Source: Rallus limicola
Lineage: Eukaryota > Chordata > Aves > Gruiformes > Rallidae
Direction of reading: 5' to 3'
Length of the DNA stretch: 64,000 nt
Assembly: GCA_022605955.1 (NCBI GenBank)
Contig: JAKCOZ010000002.1
Span: 71,404,783 to 71,468,782, forward strand
The translations under genes were made by a program, and so were the position numbers. The notes beneath the pieces are model-generated. The model ran no database searches. It was not told the DNA's origin and saw only the letters and a program-made list of their open reading frames with translations. This document shows positions 12,042 through 25,000 of the stretch, piece after piece. The stretch's first letter is position 1. Every line of letters begins with the position of its first letter.

Positions 12042-14954
12042 GGGGTGAAAGAAAACAGTTTCTCAGCATCTCTATTGAACCATGAACTTCTGGCCAGGTT
12101 TACTTTGATAATGAGATAAAATGGGCCTCAAGAAAAAAAAGGGAGGCTTCCAAAGAAAATGTAAATATGAAATAAATCTTTATTGCTTTCTATCAGACAA
12201 ATCTTTCTGTGACATAACCTTAAGTGAGGGACACACACTGTGAATTTGTCCTCTTCTTGCAATTTGTTTAATATTGCCTTTTATTCTGAACATGAAAATC
12301 AATATTTTTTGGATGCTTTTGACAACACTGTGCTGCTGGAAGACAAGAACCTTGCAAAGTCAACTTCTGAGTTTCTCTGCTTATTTTTATCTGACACAAG
12401 TTGATATGGCTCATTGGAAAATCATAACATTTCTTTGGGTAAGCAGTGCTCTGCTTGCATGCGTAGTACCATAGGATGATGGGCTAAATGTAAACCACGT
12501 GCTGAATCTTTCCATAAGGCTTTTTCTTATATTGCTTTCCACACTTTGGTAAATACTCTTGATCAACTTCTCATCTGATCTAAGTTGAAAAAGTTCTGCT
12601 GAAGTCAATTGAATTAGTGGGGTTTTGCTAATTCAGACCTGATTATGTTCCTAAAATATTTACCAAATTCTTGCACCAGCCTTGAAATTCCAGATATGAT
12701 AGGAACACCATTCATCAAATGTAGTGGAGGGAATTACTTTCAGAGAAGTTCTACTGATTTCAGGGGCCCTGTTTGAAGAGTGAAGTATTACTCTGCATAA
12801 GATAGTCATGATTCAGATCTTAAACCACTAAGATAAAAACAAAAAGTCATGACTGCAAAGAAAAAACCTTGTCAACTCTTGGCAATTGGGATTCCTTGAC
12901 TGATTGACTCCTGCTGAATACCACTGGTGGATTCCCATGTGCAAATGAAAATATCAGGTAGGTGATTAAACAGACTGTGATGCTGTAACTACACAAAACA
13001 AACCATGCTCTTCCAACTGCATTCCTTGGAGGGTGATTCTGCTTCTGTTGAATGTATTAATCGTGCCTTTTATATACTCATTTCTTCTGTAAACATGTCC
13101 AAATGATTGTTGAACAATTCATCCTCTGTATAATATAATTTTAATCACCTGTCAGCCTGATAGAATCTTTAACAGATCATAAAATGAGATGTATTGCTAA
13201 GATTTCTTTATATATTTATAGTTAAAGATATATTTCCATCTATCAATAAACCTTATCAAACAATCTATAAAATCTGCTAGAAGGAAAAAAATCTACCAGA
13301 GTTTTAAAATAGAAATTTCATTCTAGTAATAAACTACCTTCAGATAGATGTTTCCTAATGAGGCAATCTATATACATTTGATCAAACTTTCTTTTAAAAA
13401 AAATAACGCTCTAGCTCCTTGTCTTTAAGATTGTTTTACCTCTGACTTTTGTTGCTGGGCTTGGGGTCCAGATAGAAGTTGCTGGATGAGTGAAATACAG
13501 CTTTGCTGCTTCTGAGTTCTCTGCCAGAAAACACTCTTTTTTCCTTTCTTTTTTTTTTTTTTTCCTGGATACTTCATTAGACTGTAGCTTTTACAGATTT
13601 ACAAAGGTGTATGTGTGACTTTCATCAGCAGAGCACACACACTCAAAGTCTGTGATACTGAGGAGACTGAAGTGATTAAATATATTGACTAAGTATAGGG
13701 TAAGAGAAGTACATCTGGATGGCTCCCACATTAGACATCTGAATGACAAATACATGGTGACATCAGTAGGAATAGAAAGTGGAATGTGGGTGAGAAAAAT
13801 CTGTAGATAAAGCATTAAGTTTAAATTCACCAGTCTGTCAGAGCATGTGTCTTCTGCAAATTTTGTTTTCTTCTCTTCTTAAATTCTAAATGCAGTCAGC
13901 CATGTGACAGAGATAAAGGAACAGAAAGTCACATTCACCCAATACTGAAATTTGTGAAGATAAGGAAAGAAGTATTATCTGTAAAGCCCCCCTGTTTCGG
14001 TCCTTCATTTGTTGTATAGCTTTTGCTTAGCACCTTTCCAACCAAGCCTGGCTTCTGGAGGCAGATGGAAAGCAGCAGCACACACATGCCAGCAAGTTTA
14101 GTGGGTTTGCCAAAAAATGTCTGTGGGAAGTAACTAAACTTTGAAGTTGCTGGTGTGATTTTGCTGCTCAGGCTCACAGCTAGCATTCACTCTTTGTACA
14201 TTTGAAGGCTACTAATGAGACAGAGAAGGTTTCTGTGAAAAGCAAACACAGTGCAGTTATACTGTCTGGCTGACCTATGGTCAAAGACATTTTTGAAACT
14301 CAATGTGTGATTTTCTTCCTTCCTTTAAATTTCTTGATTTTCTGGTAGCAGCAAAAGAAAAGGTTTCAGATGAAAAAATATTTTGGGTTTGTATAGTCCT
14401 AAATTAATCAGAAAGTCCTTCTCAGATACTAACCAAAGATGTTTAACAACAACAACAAAAAAAAAAGATGATGATGTTGTTTATCCTTTGATCTGTTTCC
14501 AATCTTAAATGAGAATGTATTACTCTGGGTTAAAAATAAGCAAGGGATTATCATGCAGCTCTTGAGACTCAGGGATCCTGGAGAATGACAACCTCAGTTA
14601 CTTCAGTTACAGAATATTAGAAATTCAGAAGTACAGGAGCAAGTTAAATGGAATCACTCTGCCAGTGATGGGCTGCAGTCCGCTGTACTTCCTGAAATCC
14701 CTTTTTGAATACTGAGAAACTGCAGTGTTCTGCTGTTGCTCTTTACACTGACAGTTATACACCAATTACCTGTCAAAGGTATTTTCAAAGTAAGAGTGCA
14801 GCTTCTTGATTTTTGGCTTTGCTACTCCAAGAAGCCAGATAAAGTGAATAAGGGGGGAGATGGAGATGCCTGACCCAAAGTGAAGGTTTTTTCTTTTAAA
14901 AAAAAAAAAAAGAACAGAAAGTTTAACTTTGCTTCCCCAAAGCAAAGGGGAAGA
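12042..14954. other. Non-coding stretch with possible very old repeat traces
   Basis: A T run lies at 13549-13563. Around 12590-12620 and 12745-12770 the sequence contains TGAAGTCAATTG and CTGATTTCAGGGG, reminiscent of the CCATTGACTTCAATGG core of ancient amniote interspersed repeats. The match is too short to assign. No gene is supported. Confidence 0.4.
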
Positions 14955-14980
14955 GATTCTGCTGGGGTGACAGCAGAATC
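14955..14980. repeat. Short perfect hairpin
   Basis: GATTCTGCT (14955-14963) pairs exactly with AGCAGAATC (14972-14980) across an 8-base loop. A second small stem CTTCCCC/GGGGAAG lies immediately upstream. No RNA family is recognised, and a chance inverted repeat is likely. Confidence 0.5.
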
Positions 14981-17900
14981 CTGCCTCTCCTTCTCTTCAC
15001 TAGTTTGGTAATCTGACCATGGAGAAAAAAAAAAATAAATCTGAGCCAGGACTTCCAGTGCAGTTAACAGAAAATCATTATTTAAGTCAGCTGAAGTCAC
15101 ATTTTTGGGTATGTTGGCATTCACCAAAAATGTTGTGTCTGTCTCTGAGTTCAGTGCAGCTGTCACAGTTCTCAGAAACATTTCCCTATGAAGGCAAAGC
15201 ATCATTCACTTGCCTGTCGCTGTGTTGCCCACTTATAATGAGAGGAGAAACCAACCAAGGACAGCCCAAGTGTTTATGGACCACCATCATGTTCCCATGT
15301 ACGCATCAATGGAACAAAGACAGAGAAGGATATTGGTGTTCCACAACACTTAGGGAGGACAGTCACCTCCACTGACTTATGCTGGGAAATGGGCAGAGGA
15401 CTGGGTTTATTCCAGCCTCTGCACTGGAAACCAGCTTCTTGAGAGAGAGGAAGGAAACTTGATGGTGGCCCCATCTGCTCAGCCTCTGTCCAGGGTGGTC
15501 AAATGGAGGTGGAGCAATCTTGATTCTTCCCTCCCACTCTGCCCCTGCAAAAAAGGCTAATCATAATCCTAAGGCGTGTTACTGGGCCAGGAAAAAAACA
15601 AAACACAATATTGACTTCAGGATCCTACGACTGAGTTTTGTGTAATAGTTTCCTATGCGTGGAATTAATACGCCTCCTGAGAAAGTGCAGCTGGGAATTT
15701 CTACATGGAAAACACCAAGACACATAGAGTTGAGATATGCCAATCTAATTCAGAATTTAAGACTGAAATATAGATAAATTGATAATTATAATTGTATAAA
15801 TAACACAGCTCTAATTGGGCGTGAATGTCCTAACTGGCATGTGAGATGCAGAGTACTGCCAGGTTTTAATTTCCAGTAGAATCAGCTACAGCTACGACTC
15901 CTACTGTGAAAATTTTTTGTGTTACTGAGTATGGATTTTAAATGAACCCAGTAGTAATCCAACTGGCAGAAATTAATAAACTGAGTCGTGTCCGTGGAGG
16001 TTTGTGAAGATCTGAGCTTGGCATTCTATTATGTTAAAGGAAACAATTGGCAAGGTTGGAAACACGTGTGTGTCTGTTTTCCATATCACACTTAGTTTTG
16101 GTGGTTTCTGCCTTTTTCAACAGATGATGTGGCAAAATACCTGGTTCCGCTATCAGATCAAGCTGGCTGATTGTCCTTGGTCAAACAGCCCTGGGAGCAC
16201 TCAATATCTCTGACTGCCCTGCTCAGCACAGCACAAAGTTACTGATAAATTATAGCACTGTGATGCTAGAGACTTCTTTTCAGACTTCTGGCAGTATGTT
16301 TTGATACAAGGCAGTTTTTAATAGATAGTACCACCTGCAAATTAGAGGCCTCTTTTCACGTATACAGGAGTGCCACATCTAGTCAGACAAGTTCTGGAAA
16401 TCCTAGCAGCTGTCTGTATCTCTAGTCATCTATCTGACTTTGCATATGTGGGTCAAAAAAATAGAGGAAAAAAGCCATCAAACATAAATACTGGGGAACA
16501 CTTTTTCTACCAGAACTTACTGGGAATAAGTTCTGTTCTTAGCAGACTGCATGGATTTGTATCACACTGCCCTCCTAGGAAAGTCTGCCATGTATAGCGA
16601 CTCTTGTCTAGCTGAGAAAAGGCCAACTGTCCTCATCTTCTGAGGCACACACACAAATATTCTTGTGACTGGAATGCTCAAGACATGCATGATCTCGTGT
16701 GATGAGTTGAGGAGAAAGGAGTTCTGGGAATGGTGCACAGGCAGTGAATGACAACGTCACCTCACGGACTTCATCTCTGTTTTGGGATAGTGGTGGGCTG
16801 GATGTGAACTATTTTCCATGGTATCCATGTCTTGCTTCTTGCCCCATGTAATAGCTTTGGACCACTTATCCATGGACCCTTACATCTCCCTTGGTGGTTG
16901 CCTGATGTACTTTTCTCATGGGAGCTGCACCTGAACTACCCTGGCTCCATTTCTTTAAGCCTCAGTTTCCCCTGGAATGATATTATAAGCTTCAGGAACC
17001 CAAAGAACTTGTTGCACCTTCCATTCTTCCTGAGGGGTTATTTTTACATTCATATTAGCATTATTTTCCATTCTAACTGGAAAGGAAATTTTTAGATCAT
17101 TTTCTGCCTCTTTTGGAGGTTAATCAGATTTATATGATTCAGCCTAAGTAAAATATGAGGGCGCAAATTTAATTACTAGCATTCATTTATGTTGGGAGAG
17201 AATTGTTATGATGAGAACATTTGTTATTTGGCTAGCTAGTATTGAGGTTTCTTTGCTGAGTTAGTTACAGAATTTTGTAGAAATAGTATAAACTGATTTG
17301 TCACAACAGAGCAAAGCAGGGTCGTTAAGGGTAATGAATGACATTCTTACTGACTGAAGGCAAAAATCCTTCCTACCTTGAAAGACTAAAGAATTTGTAG
17401 CTGTCTGAAGGCAGTGGAGGAAATGGAAGATTGTCCTAATTCTTTAAAGTATCAGTTGGTTGTGAGACAATAGACTTCAGCTGTTCCCTGTGTGACAGTT
17501 TAAAGCCAGCATGCCATTCAAATTTGGTTAATTCTCAGCTTGCTTTAAAACTTTGAATTTTCCATCTTGTTCCTAAACTTTTTCCAGCAGATACTCCAAC
17601 TAGCAAAGAACTATGTATGGCACATGAGACTAATATTGTTTCCCTGACCCATTCAGTGCTCCTGCAAGCACAAATCATGGCTGATGAGATAAACCTTGAT
17701 CCTCTCTCATTCTTTCTATACTCCTCTGATTTTCATGCTACATGAATGTATCCAAATCCCTGAGTTTTAAAGCCGCTGCACATTGTATCCCTAGAGTAAA
17801 ATCAGGCAGCAAAAGTAAGGTGTAGACTCTGAAGAAAATAAGAGTACAAAGAAATTAAGTGAAGGAAATCATGTACACTTGTCGTATGCACACACACATC

Positions 17901-18690
17901 CCCCTAGTATCTGCAGATATGTATTAGAAAACAAGAACCCATGGCAGGAGAGCAGCACAGAACACAAGCAACACACTCATAGGAAGAAAGTGTCAGTGCC
18001 CCATAAAAAAGAAATCCCTCCTGGAAACTAGGAGGGAAATCCTGAAGGTTCAGAGTAAAGGAAATTGTACCAGATTTCCTGAAACATGGTATTTTGCTTC
18101 TGCTACAGGAAGACAGGAAATACTTTTTGACCTTAAAGTTTGCTTTCTGAACTGACTATGTAACAATGCCATTGTATAAAGCCCTCTTCATTCACTCTTA
18201 ATGACTTCCTTATCAAATTCGCACAGTTGACAAGCCAGAGGATGATTTCTGTTGTTGCTCATGCTTGCAACTGTTCTGGGGTCTAGGAATCTAGCTGCTT
18301 TTTGTGCCTTTTGCATTGCCACCAGTAATAAGGAGTGTGCAGTTCTACACAGCAGAATTCTTTCCTCTCTGGGAGGTCTCTGCAGTGCTAACTGAGGCAA
18401 AATTCTTGGTTTTAGCAGTGAGTTGATAGGACTTTGAGGCTCAGAGGGTACTGATAGGCAAGAAGGTGATACTTAAAAACTTGCTTGTTTTATAACATTT
18501 ATGTTAGTTTTATTTTCCTTCTGGCTCTGATTTCCTGTCAGGTTACTGTAAAATGGTTGCTTTCCTTGAAAGAAAAATTGCTATAATCCTAGTGAATAAT
18601 CCTGCGGCCTGTGGTTGGAGAAAGCTTTATAATAGAAATCTTTACTGCGTGTTGGCTATTTTGTACCAGTAGTTTCCCTGCTGCTTAAGA
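14981..18690. other. Non-coding stretch, nothing recognisable
   Basis: Open frames on both strands overlap near 14822-15375 (127 codons minus, 118 codons plus). Neither has recognisable motifs, and that length is expected by chance over 64 kb. No named repeat was found. Confidence 0.55.
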
Positions 18691-18691
18691 T

Positions 18692-18735
18692 CCATGCATT
18701 TTCATGCTCGAATTCATGCATTTTCATGCATGAGC
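18692..18735. repeat. 22-bp imperfect tandem duplication
   Basis: CCATGCATTTTCATGCTCGAAT is followed by TCATGCATTTTCATGCATGAG. The period is 22 bp with a few mismatches. Each unit holds a small ATGCAT palindrome. Confidence 0.8.
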
Positions 18736-21668
18736 CTGTGTCCTGGATTCAGGGCTTGGACTTGTGTTTCAGTTTCTGGAGGGGAACCTGAAAGGCAGTG
18801 TCATTTAAGGGCAAAGATTCTGTAAACACACATGCAAATGGATTCATTCAAATATATGTGTGTGGGCTGCTGTTGGGAGTAAAGTCACTTAGTCGTGTAT
18901 GACAGCTGCTTCTGACATAAGACCCCTGATGTTTCCTTGCCTGAGTATATGTTCTATTTCTAAGGGGTTTAATGGTATGTAGGAGACAGCTGGTTGGGAG
19001 TACACATCATAGCTTGGCTCCAGGGCACAAGCAGAGACCCAGCCTGGCCAATGGAGATTCATCGTGGATCTCAGCATCCACCTAGATTTTTAAAGATCTT
19101 CAGGGAGACCAAACCACTCTGTCTTCAAACGGAATGAAAAGGCAAACAACTTCCATGGCAAGACCCTAGCAGTATTACCATGAGAAATAGTATGACTGCA
19201 GCATTGTTGGGCAATACCATTATGTAAGATAATGTTATTTCTTTAGGGACCTTCGCAGGCTTTAGATGAGGTCTCATATGAAGCAGCTCACCAAAGCCAG
19301 CAGCCCATAATTGCATGCATCTTTACGATTCACATGCTCTGGCTATGAGCCCAGCTCCTGGAGCTGCTGTAGTCTTTCAGCAGTGGTAAACGCTGTTCCC
19401 TCCTTGCTTCCCCACTACGTGATGCAGGCAATAAAATGCCATCAGAATGTCTGCAGAGACCTGCCTTAAAAACAAACATATTTTGCAAATCAGGCTAGTA
19501 ACTTCAGCAATTCAGAATGAAATTGTTCCTAGATTTCCTGTAAGATGTCTGATAAACAAAAGTGGGTAAAGTGTTTTTAAAATTACCATGAACAATTATC
19601 CAAATGAATATATTAACTAATAACTTCCTCATATCGAAAGAGCTTGGTCTAATTGTTTTTGATAATCTTTTCATTTCATGATAGAGAAATTAAAATTAAG
19701 AAGTAAATATTTCTGTTGTTTGTACTGACGTTTAGTTCCCTATAAATCTCCAATAGATAAAAATTCTGATATGTTATTACTGGATCTTAATTCTCTTTTG
19801 CATATCGTGAACTTTTCATGAAGTCTAAATGTAATGGAAGACGTTAATCAACTTATTGTTGACTGACCTTCCTTACAGTGCATTTTTTGCTTTGGGATAC
19901 ACTGGGAAGGTAAAGGTGATGGGTTTTTTGCACTGTGCTTTTTTAGATGTTTATATGCACTCATTGTGAAATGTGTCTAGCAGTAATTTGTAAAATTCCC
20001 TATCCACTGCTCAATACCTATTTTGAATGTCAAAATAACCAGTAAACACTTCATTTTATTATCTGAGTGAAGCTACCATGTGGTGTCTGTATGAGGGGAA
20101 AAAAATCAGAACTTCAGATAAAATTTCTTTTCTGTCTTTAAGTATTAGAGCTTTTCTTAGAGCTATTCTCTGTCACTGAAAGAAAATTCATGCTTTTGGG
20201 AAAAAAAAAAGCAACTGAACTGTGAAGGATGCCATTATTTCTCTTTCATGTGAGTACCTCAGAAAAGTCATTCAGTTTTTAAAGTTACAGTAAGAATTTT
20301 TTTCTAAAGTCTTTTCCTCTGGTATAATTGTGATACCGGGGGAATTTCTTTGTTCAACTTCCATTCATATTTTCTGCCATTAAACACTTCTCTTTTGGTA
20401 TGTTTATATTAACTACTCTGCTGGCTCATACAGTTTGCACTTGCTTTTACATATTGGGAGGTAATGGCCAAAAACTGCACCGTGGTGTAATGTATTCTCT
20501 ACGTTAGAGGCAAACACAAGGGGCAGTTCTGGTATCTGAACTATAAACACCTTTTGCCTCTGAATACTTGGGGAGCAGAGTTAGAAAAGATAATGTGATA
20601 TGTATATAATGCCTGTCATTCTGAGGAAGGTAAAAGTGCCTCATAAACTGCAGTACAGGGTTTGGTGTTTGCTTTACTCTCTACTAAATGCAGTATTATC
20701 AAAGCAGGGATAGGGAGGGAGAAAACACGTGTCTGAAAGCACACAGTATTTTAGGAACTAAATAATGTCTCCCTCCAATGCACACAATAAACCATGAGTG
20801 ACGTGATGGATCAAATCAATATGAACAAGACCACCTTTCAAACACCTTTTTCTGGCTGGATGTCCCTTTTACTGTTCTGTTTTGATATCACAAACACCTC
20901 AAAAAACCCCAACAGAATGAAGGAAAAAACCTGCTAATTTCTGAAATCAGATATAAATGACCTGCTCAATTTTTTGGGGCCTGCCTGAGCCCAGTTATGC
21001 ATTTCTCAGGAAGGCTCAAGGAAGGTGGCAGCAAAACATCCCCGTGCTGCACGCATACGCACTTGGATGATGCTGTGGAGGCTTCAGCCTGCTCATCTAT
21101 GCTGCTCACCTCCCGCCATCAGTACACAGCAGCCTACATACTTTTGTGCCACAGCTTCTTATGCATCCATGGGAGCTGAGCTAAGCCATTCGCCCAAACT
21201 CTGACCTTGAGTATACAAGGCTTTGTAACTCCTCTTAGACACTGCTGTTTACTTGTTCTGTTTATGATAACCGGGTAGAAAATTGCTCCATTGTACTGCT
21301 GAAGAGCGGATCGGTTTCAAATTGCTCTGAAAGGCAGCCAACAGAACAGCTAACACCATGGGGCCACATTTTTAAATGGCCTTCGGTCTGGCTTTCAAGT
21401 TTGTGTTCCCAGGTTTGCACTCTCAATCAATTGTAGAGAAAAATAATTTCAGGCCCAATTAGCTGTGAACCTCCATCTCCCAGGTTTAGAGAAAACTGAA
21501 CAAATTTATGATTGAAGCGACAGTAGGGAAATGAGACAGCCCTTGAACTTCCCCCAGTGCAATTGGTTTGACTGGTCTTTTGTTTTACTCAGATTGTATG
21601 GTCTTTTCTTTTTAAGTTGCAATGGTGTTATGTGATGCCAGCAGCAAACTCATCTCTGCCTCTTTAAT
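18736..21668. other. Non-coding stretch, nothing recognisable
   Basis: AT-rich unique sequence. Short open frames (18889-19077, 19125-19316, 20997-21179) show no motifs. No repeat family or RNA is seen. Confidence 0.55.
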
Positions 21669-22028
21669 CACAGAATCGTAGGGGTTGGAAGGGACTTCCA
21701 GAGATCATCGGGTCCAACCCCCCTGCCAAAGAAGATTCCCTAGGACAGGTCTCACAGGGAGGTGTCCAGACGAGTCCTGAATATCTCCAGAGAAGGAGAC
21801 TCCACAACCTCCCTGGGCAGCCTGTCCCAGGGCTCTATCACCCTCACTGTGAAAAAGTTCTTCTGTATATTGGTGCAGAACTTCCTGTGCTACAACTTGA
21901 AGTCATTGTCCTTTGTCCTGTCCCCCTTGAAAAGAGGCTGGCCATTCCCCTCACTTCAGATATTTAAAAACATTACTCAGATCCCCTCTCAGGCGTCTTT
22001 TCTCAAAGCTGAAGAGCCCCAGCTCACT
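21669..22028 (-). mobile_element. CR1 LINE 3' fragment (~360 bp)
   Basis: The plus strand begins CACAGAATCGTAGGGGTTGG and runs through CATCGGGTCCAACCCCC, CCTCCCTGGGCAGCCTGTCC and the region complementary to the last CR1 ORF2 codons, ending at AGAGCCCCAGCTCACT. It is the same subfamily type as the copy at 3732-4511 and is truncated further downstream. Its reading frame is broken. Confidence 0.95.
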
Positions 22029-25000
22029 TGTCAATATAATATGTAGTAACAGAGCAAAATCTGTCAAAGGTTGAGCATTTTCCCCCCTTTACCTGAATCT
22101 GTGGTAATATATTGGAAACCCAGGGTCACTGTCTTTAGGTAAACTGCCATTTACTTGAGCCAAGATTTCATCTTCACAAAGCGTAGGTGGGGGGAAATGC
22201 GGGGCGTGCCACACCAAATTTAATATCAATTGTCATGACAACAGTTAGAATCTTTCTTTGTTCTCCAGGGTGGTCCAGGAGCAGTGCCAGAGGGAAATGA
22301 TTTGGTCCAGAGTGCAACATTTAGTTTCTGTGCAAATACTCCAGCATCTTTGATGCCCTGAGAATGGCAAGGTTCATTTTCTTGCTCTTTTCTGTGCATT
22401 TCAAGATCTTTCAGTCTCTCCCACCAGAAGAGGAAAAGACTGAGAATTGAGAACAGCATGATTTTTCAGTGCAGTCCTGAAATCATTTCACCTGGGGGTT
22501 GATGCAGTCCTAATTGAGATCACTCTAAGGACTGATGTTCTTGGCAAATTTCCTTTTACAAACACACCTTTCTTAATGAACTTTTTCATAGGTCTGTTCT
22601 GTCATTATTATTGGTACTGGGTTTCTCACTTCCAGCTAAGAAAAAAAGCTATGGAAACAGCTATGCTTTCTGATAGAATCACTGTACTGATAAAACTACT
22701 ACACTATTATGAGTGATCAAGCCGAACATCTGATATGGCAAGAAGCGTGTTGTATGCACCTTTCCTCTTCTCTTACATTGACAGGCCACTGCTTACAGTG
22801 AGTAATACCTCATCTGAGGAAACAGTATTTGCTCAACACCAAGAAAATGAAGTTAAAATTTTGCTTCCCCCCAGAAAATCATGTGAAGGTCATCCAGAAA
22901 AACTTTCATCACCTTGTACAAGAGCAGTTAAAATCTCTTTGGAGCAGTTTGGCTTCAAGTTTGGCTTGATGGTTACTATGAGAAGGAGAACATGTCACTG
23001 AAATCTTGAAGGTAGAAACCACATACTAAGCATTGTATTTCTATCCCTCCACTGGGCAAAGGAGCAAAAGTTCTTTGCATAGAACAGATACCTGGCCTCA
23101 GGACAGATGGCTGCCTTTTTAAACTGCAACATTTCAAAATGAGTTGGCCCTAGTAGAGGATGCTGCTGTAGCCCATCTTCTCATGATACTGAAGCCAGAG
23201 TCTTCCCTTAGGGAAACTGTCTACTATTTTCTTAAAGTATACCTGAATCTTTAATCACATATGACATAAGATGTTCTGATTTGTTAGAAATGTTCTTTGG
23301 CTTGCTTTTTGTCTTCATCTGTAACTGACAGTTTATTAGGATTTATAACAAAGCAGCAAGCAGACAAAAGCATCTCCTTTGTTAGAGAAGTGTTTTTTTC
23401 ATTGCAGGAAATGGATCACTGACTTACTGTAAAACAGGGAAAAAGGACATAGAGAAGAAGTTTCCTAAAAAATGTGAATCAGAACACCTTCCTTCATGGA
23501 GGTGTGAATTTTTTGCACAACACAAAGGTTGCCTTCACATTCCTAGTGCAAAGTCTAAGTACAGTCTCAGGGAACACTAGCAGATAGCCTACAAACACGT
23601 GGCAAGACTCTGCATGCTGAGTTTGGTGGGAGATTTTTTGGCAGAGGCTGCCAATGGCCTTACATTGGTCACTTCAGTCCCCAGTTGCTATCTGACAGAT
23701 GTGCTGGAGGGAACAGCGTCAGGCTGTTAGTGCTATTTAATCTCCTGGTCTTCTTGGTAGGCTTTCAGCCACCGGATGTGTGATGGAACTCACAATCTCT
23801 TTAAATCAGAAGAGCCTAATAAATAACGATGAAGCTCCTCCAGCCTCTGATTAGTTTACTATATGGGGGAAGTAGAAAGAAAGCAGGTTTTGTATTGACA
23901 TTTAAGGTACAAAAGAGCAGTTCAAAGCAGACTCATGTAAACACTAAGTAGATAAGAAGTTTGAGGTTCTTGGAACTCTCGTGGGAAGGAAAAGAAATAC
24001 ACTTCTCTTTGAATACAACTATTTTAGGTCGATTTTGGTCAGTGCTGCACTGCAGCTGAAAAGGATTCCAGGTTCCCATCTCCAAGATGCAGTAACAGCA
24101 CAGCTTTAGAGCCCCACAGCAGGACTGAGCCATGTCAACATATCCAGGACATTCCCATTATGGGAATACAGTTAACCCTCGTTCCCCAGACAAGTTTGAA
24201 ACAATCCTGTATTTGCATCTGGGGACAGGCAGGTTGTGCAGGAGTTCCCTGACCCAATTATAGCTGTAGCTCTGACAAAGCTTAGCTCTCAAAGCAGGTT
24301 AAAAAGCTAAAAGGACTGATTCATGTTACGTGCTGAGCATGAAAGTTTCTTTGAAGCAGATCCACAGTGCTCTAACCTAAAGTTCAATAGGCACCGTGCC
24401 AGTCCCTCTGCTGAATCCCATGTGAACTTTACATTGCTTAGCTTATTAGTGGCATTCGGAATGCCTGATGTATTTTTCATCATTCAGTCAGTCTTGTGGT
24501 ATAATGTAAATTGTACAGTACCTTTCCTTAGTGGAAGGGCTGCTTTTTCCAACTTTGAGAATATCAGCTGCAAAATACTTTACTTTTACCAGTGGAGGCT
24601 AAACGTTGTTTTGTCATCAAGTGAGTTCTGTTTTTTCTGTTTACTTTATATTACTCACTGCATTTAAATGAGGAATTAGCTTGCTTGAATCAAAGCCAAA
24701 TCTTTTAAAGCTATGCCTTGGTGAAGGGCAGTATCTAAAACTAAAAGGTAGAACTGATCTGCCAGTGAAAGTTTCAGTTTCCCCTATCATAAGAAAACAG
24801 TTGGCATCTGCTTCAGGGACATTTCTGGAAGTAGGCACATGTACGCTTAATATTTTGCAATTGAGGTGAACAGGTGTTGAATTTTCAACTTACTGGGCTC
24901 TAAGGCTTCCTTAAAAGCCTTTTGTTTCTTTCTCTCTTCATCATGTGAGAAGTCTGACTAGCCCTAGAATGGCACCTCAGGTTTCCTTCTGTAGAATTTG

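Noticed and set aside
14822..15375. Overlapping open frames of 127 (minus) and 118 (plus) codons
   Set aside because: No motifs or splice context. Open frames of this length are expected by chance over 64 kb of six-frame DNA.
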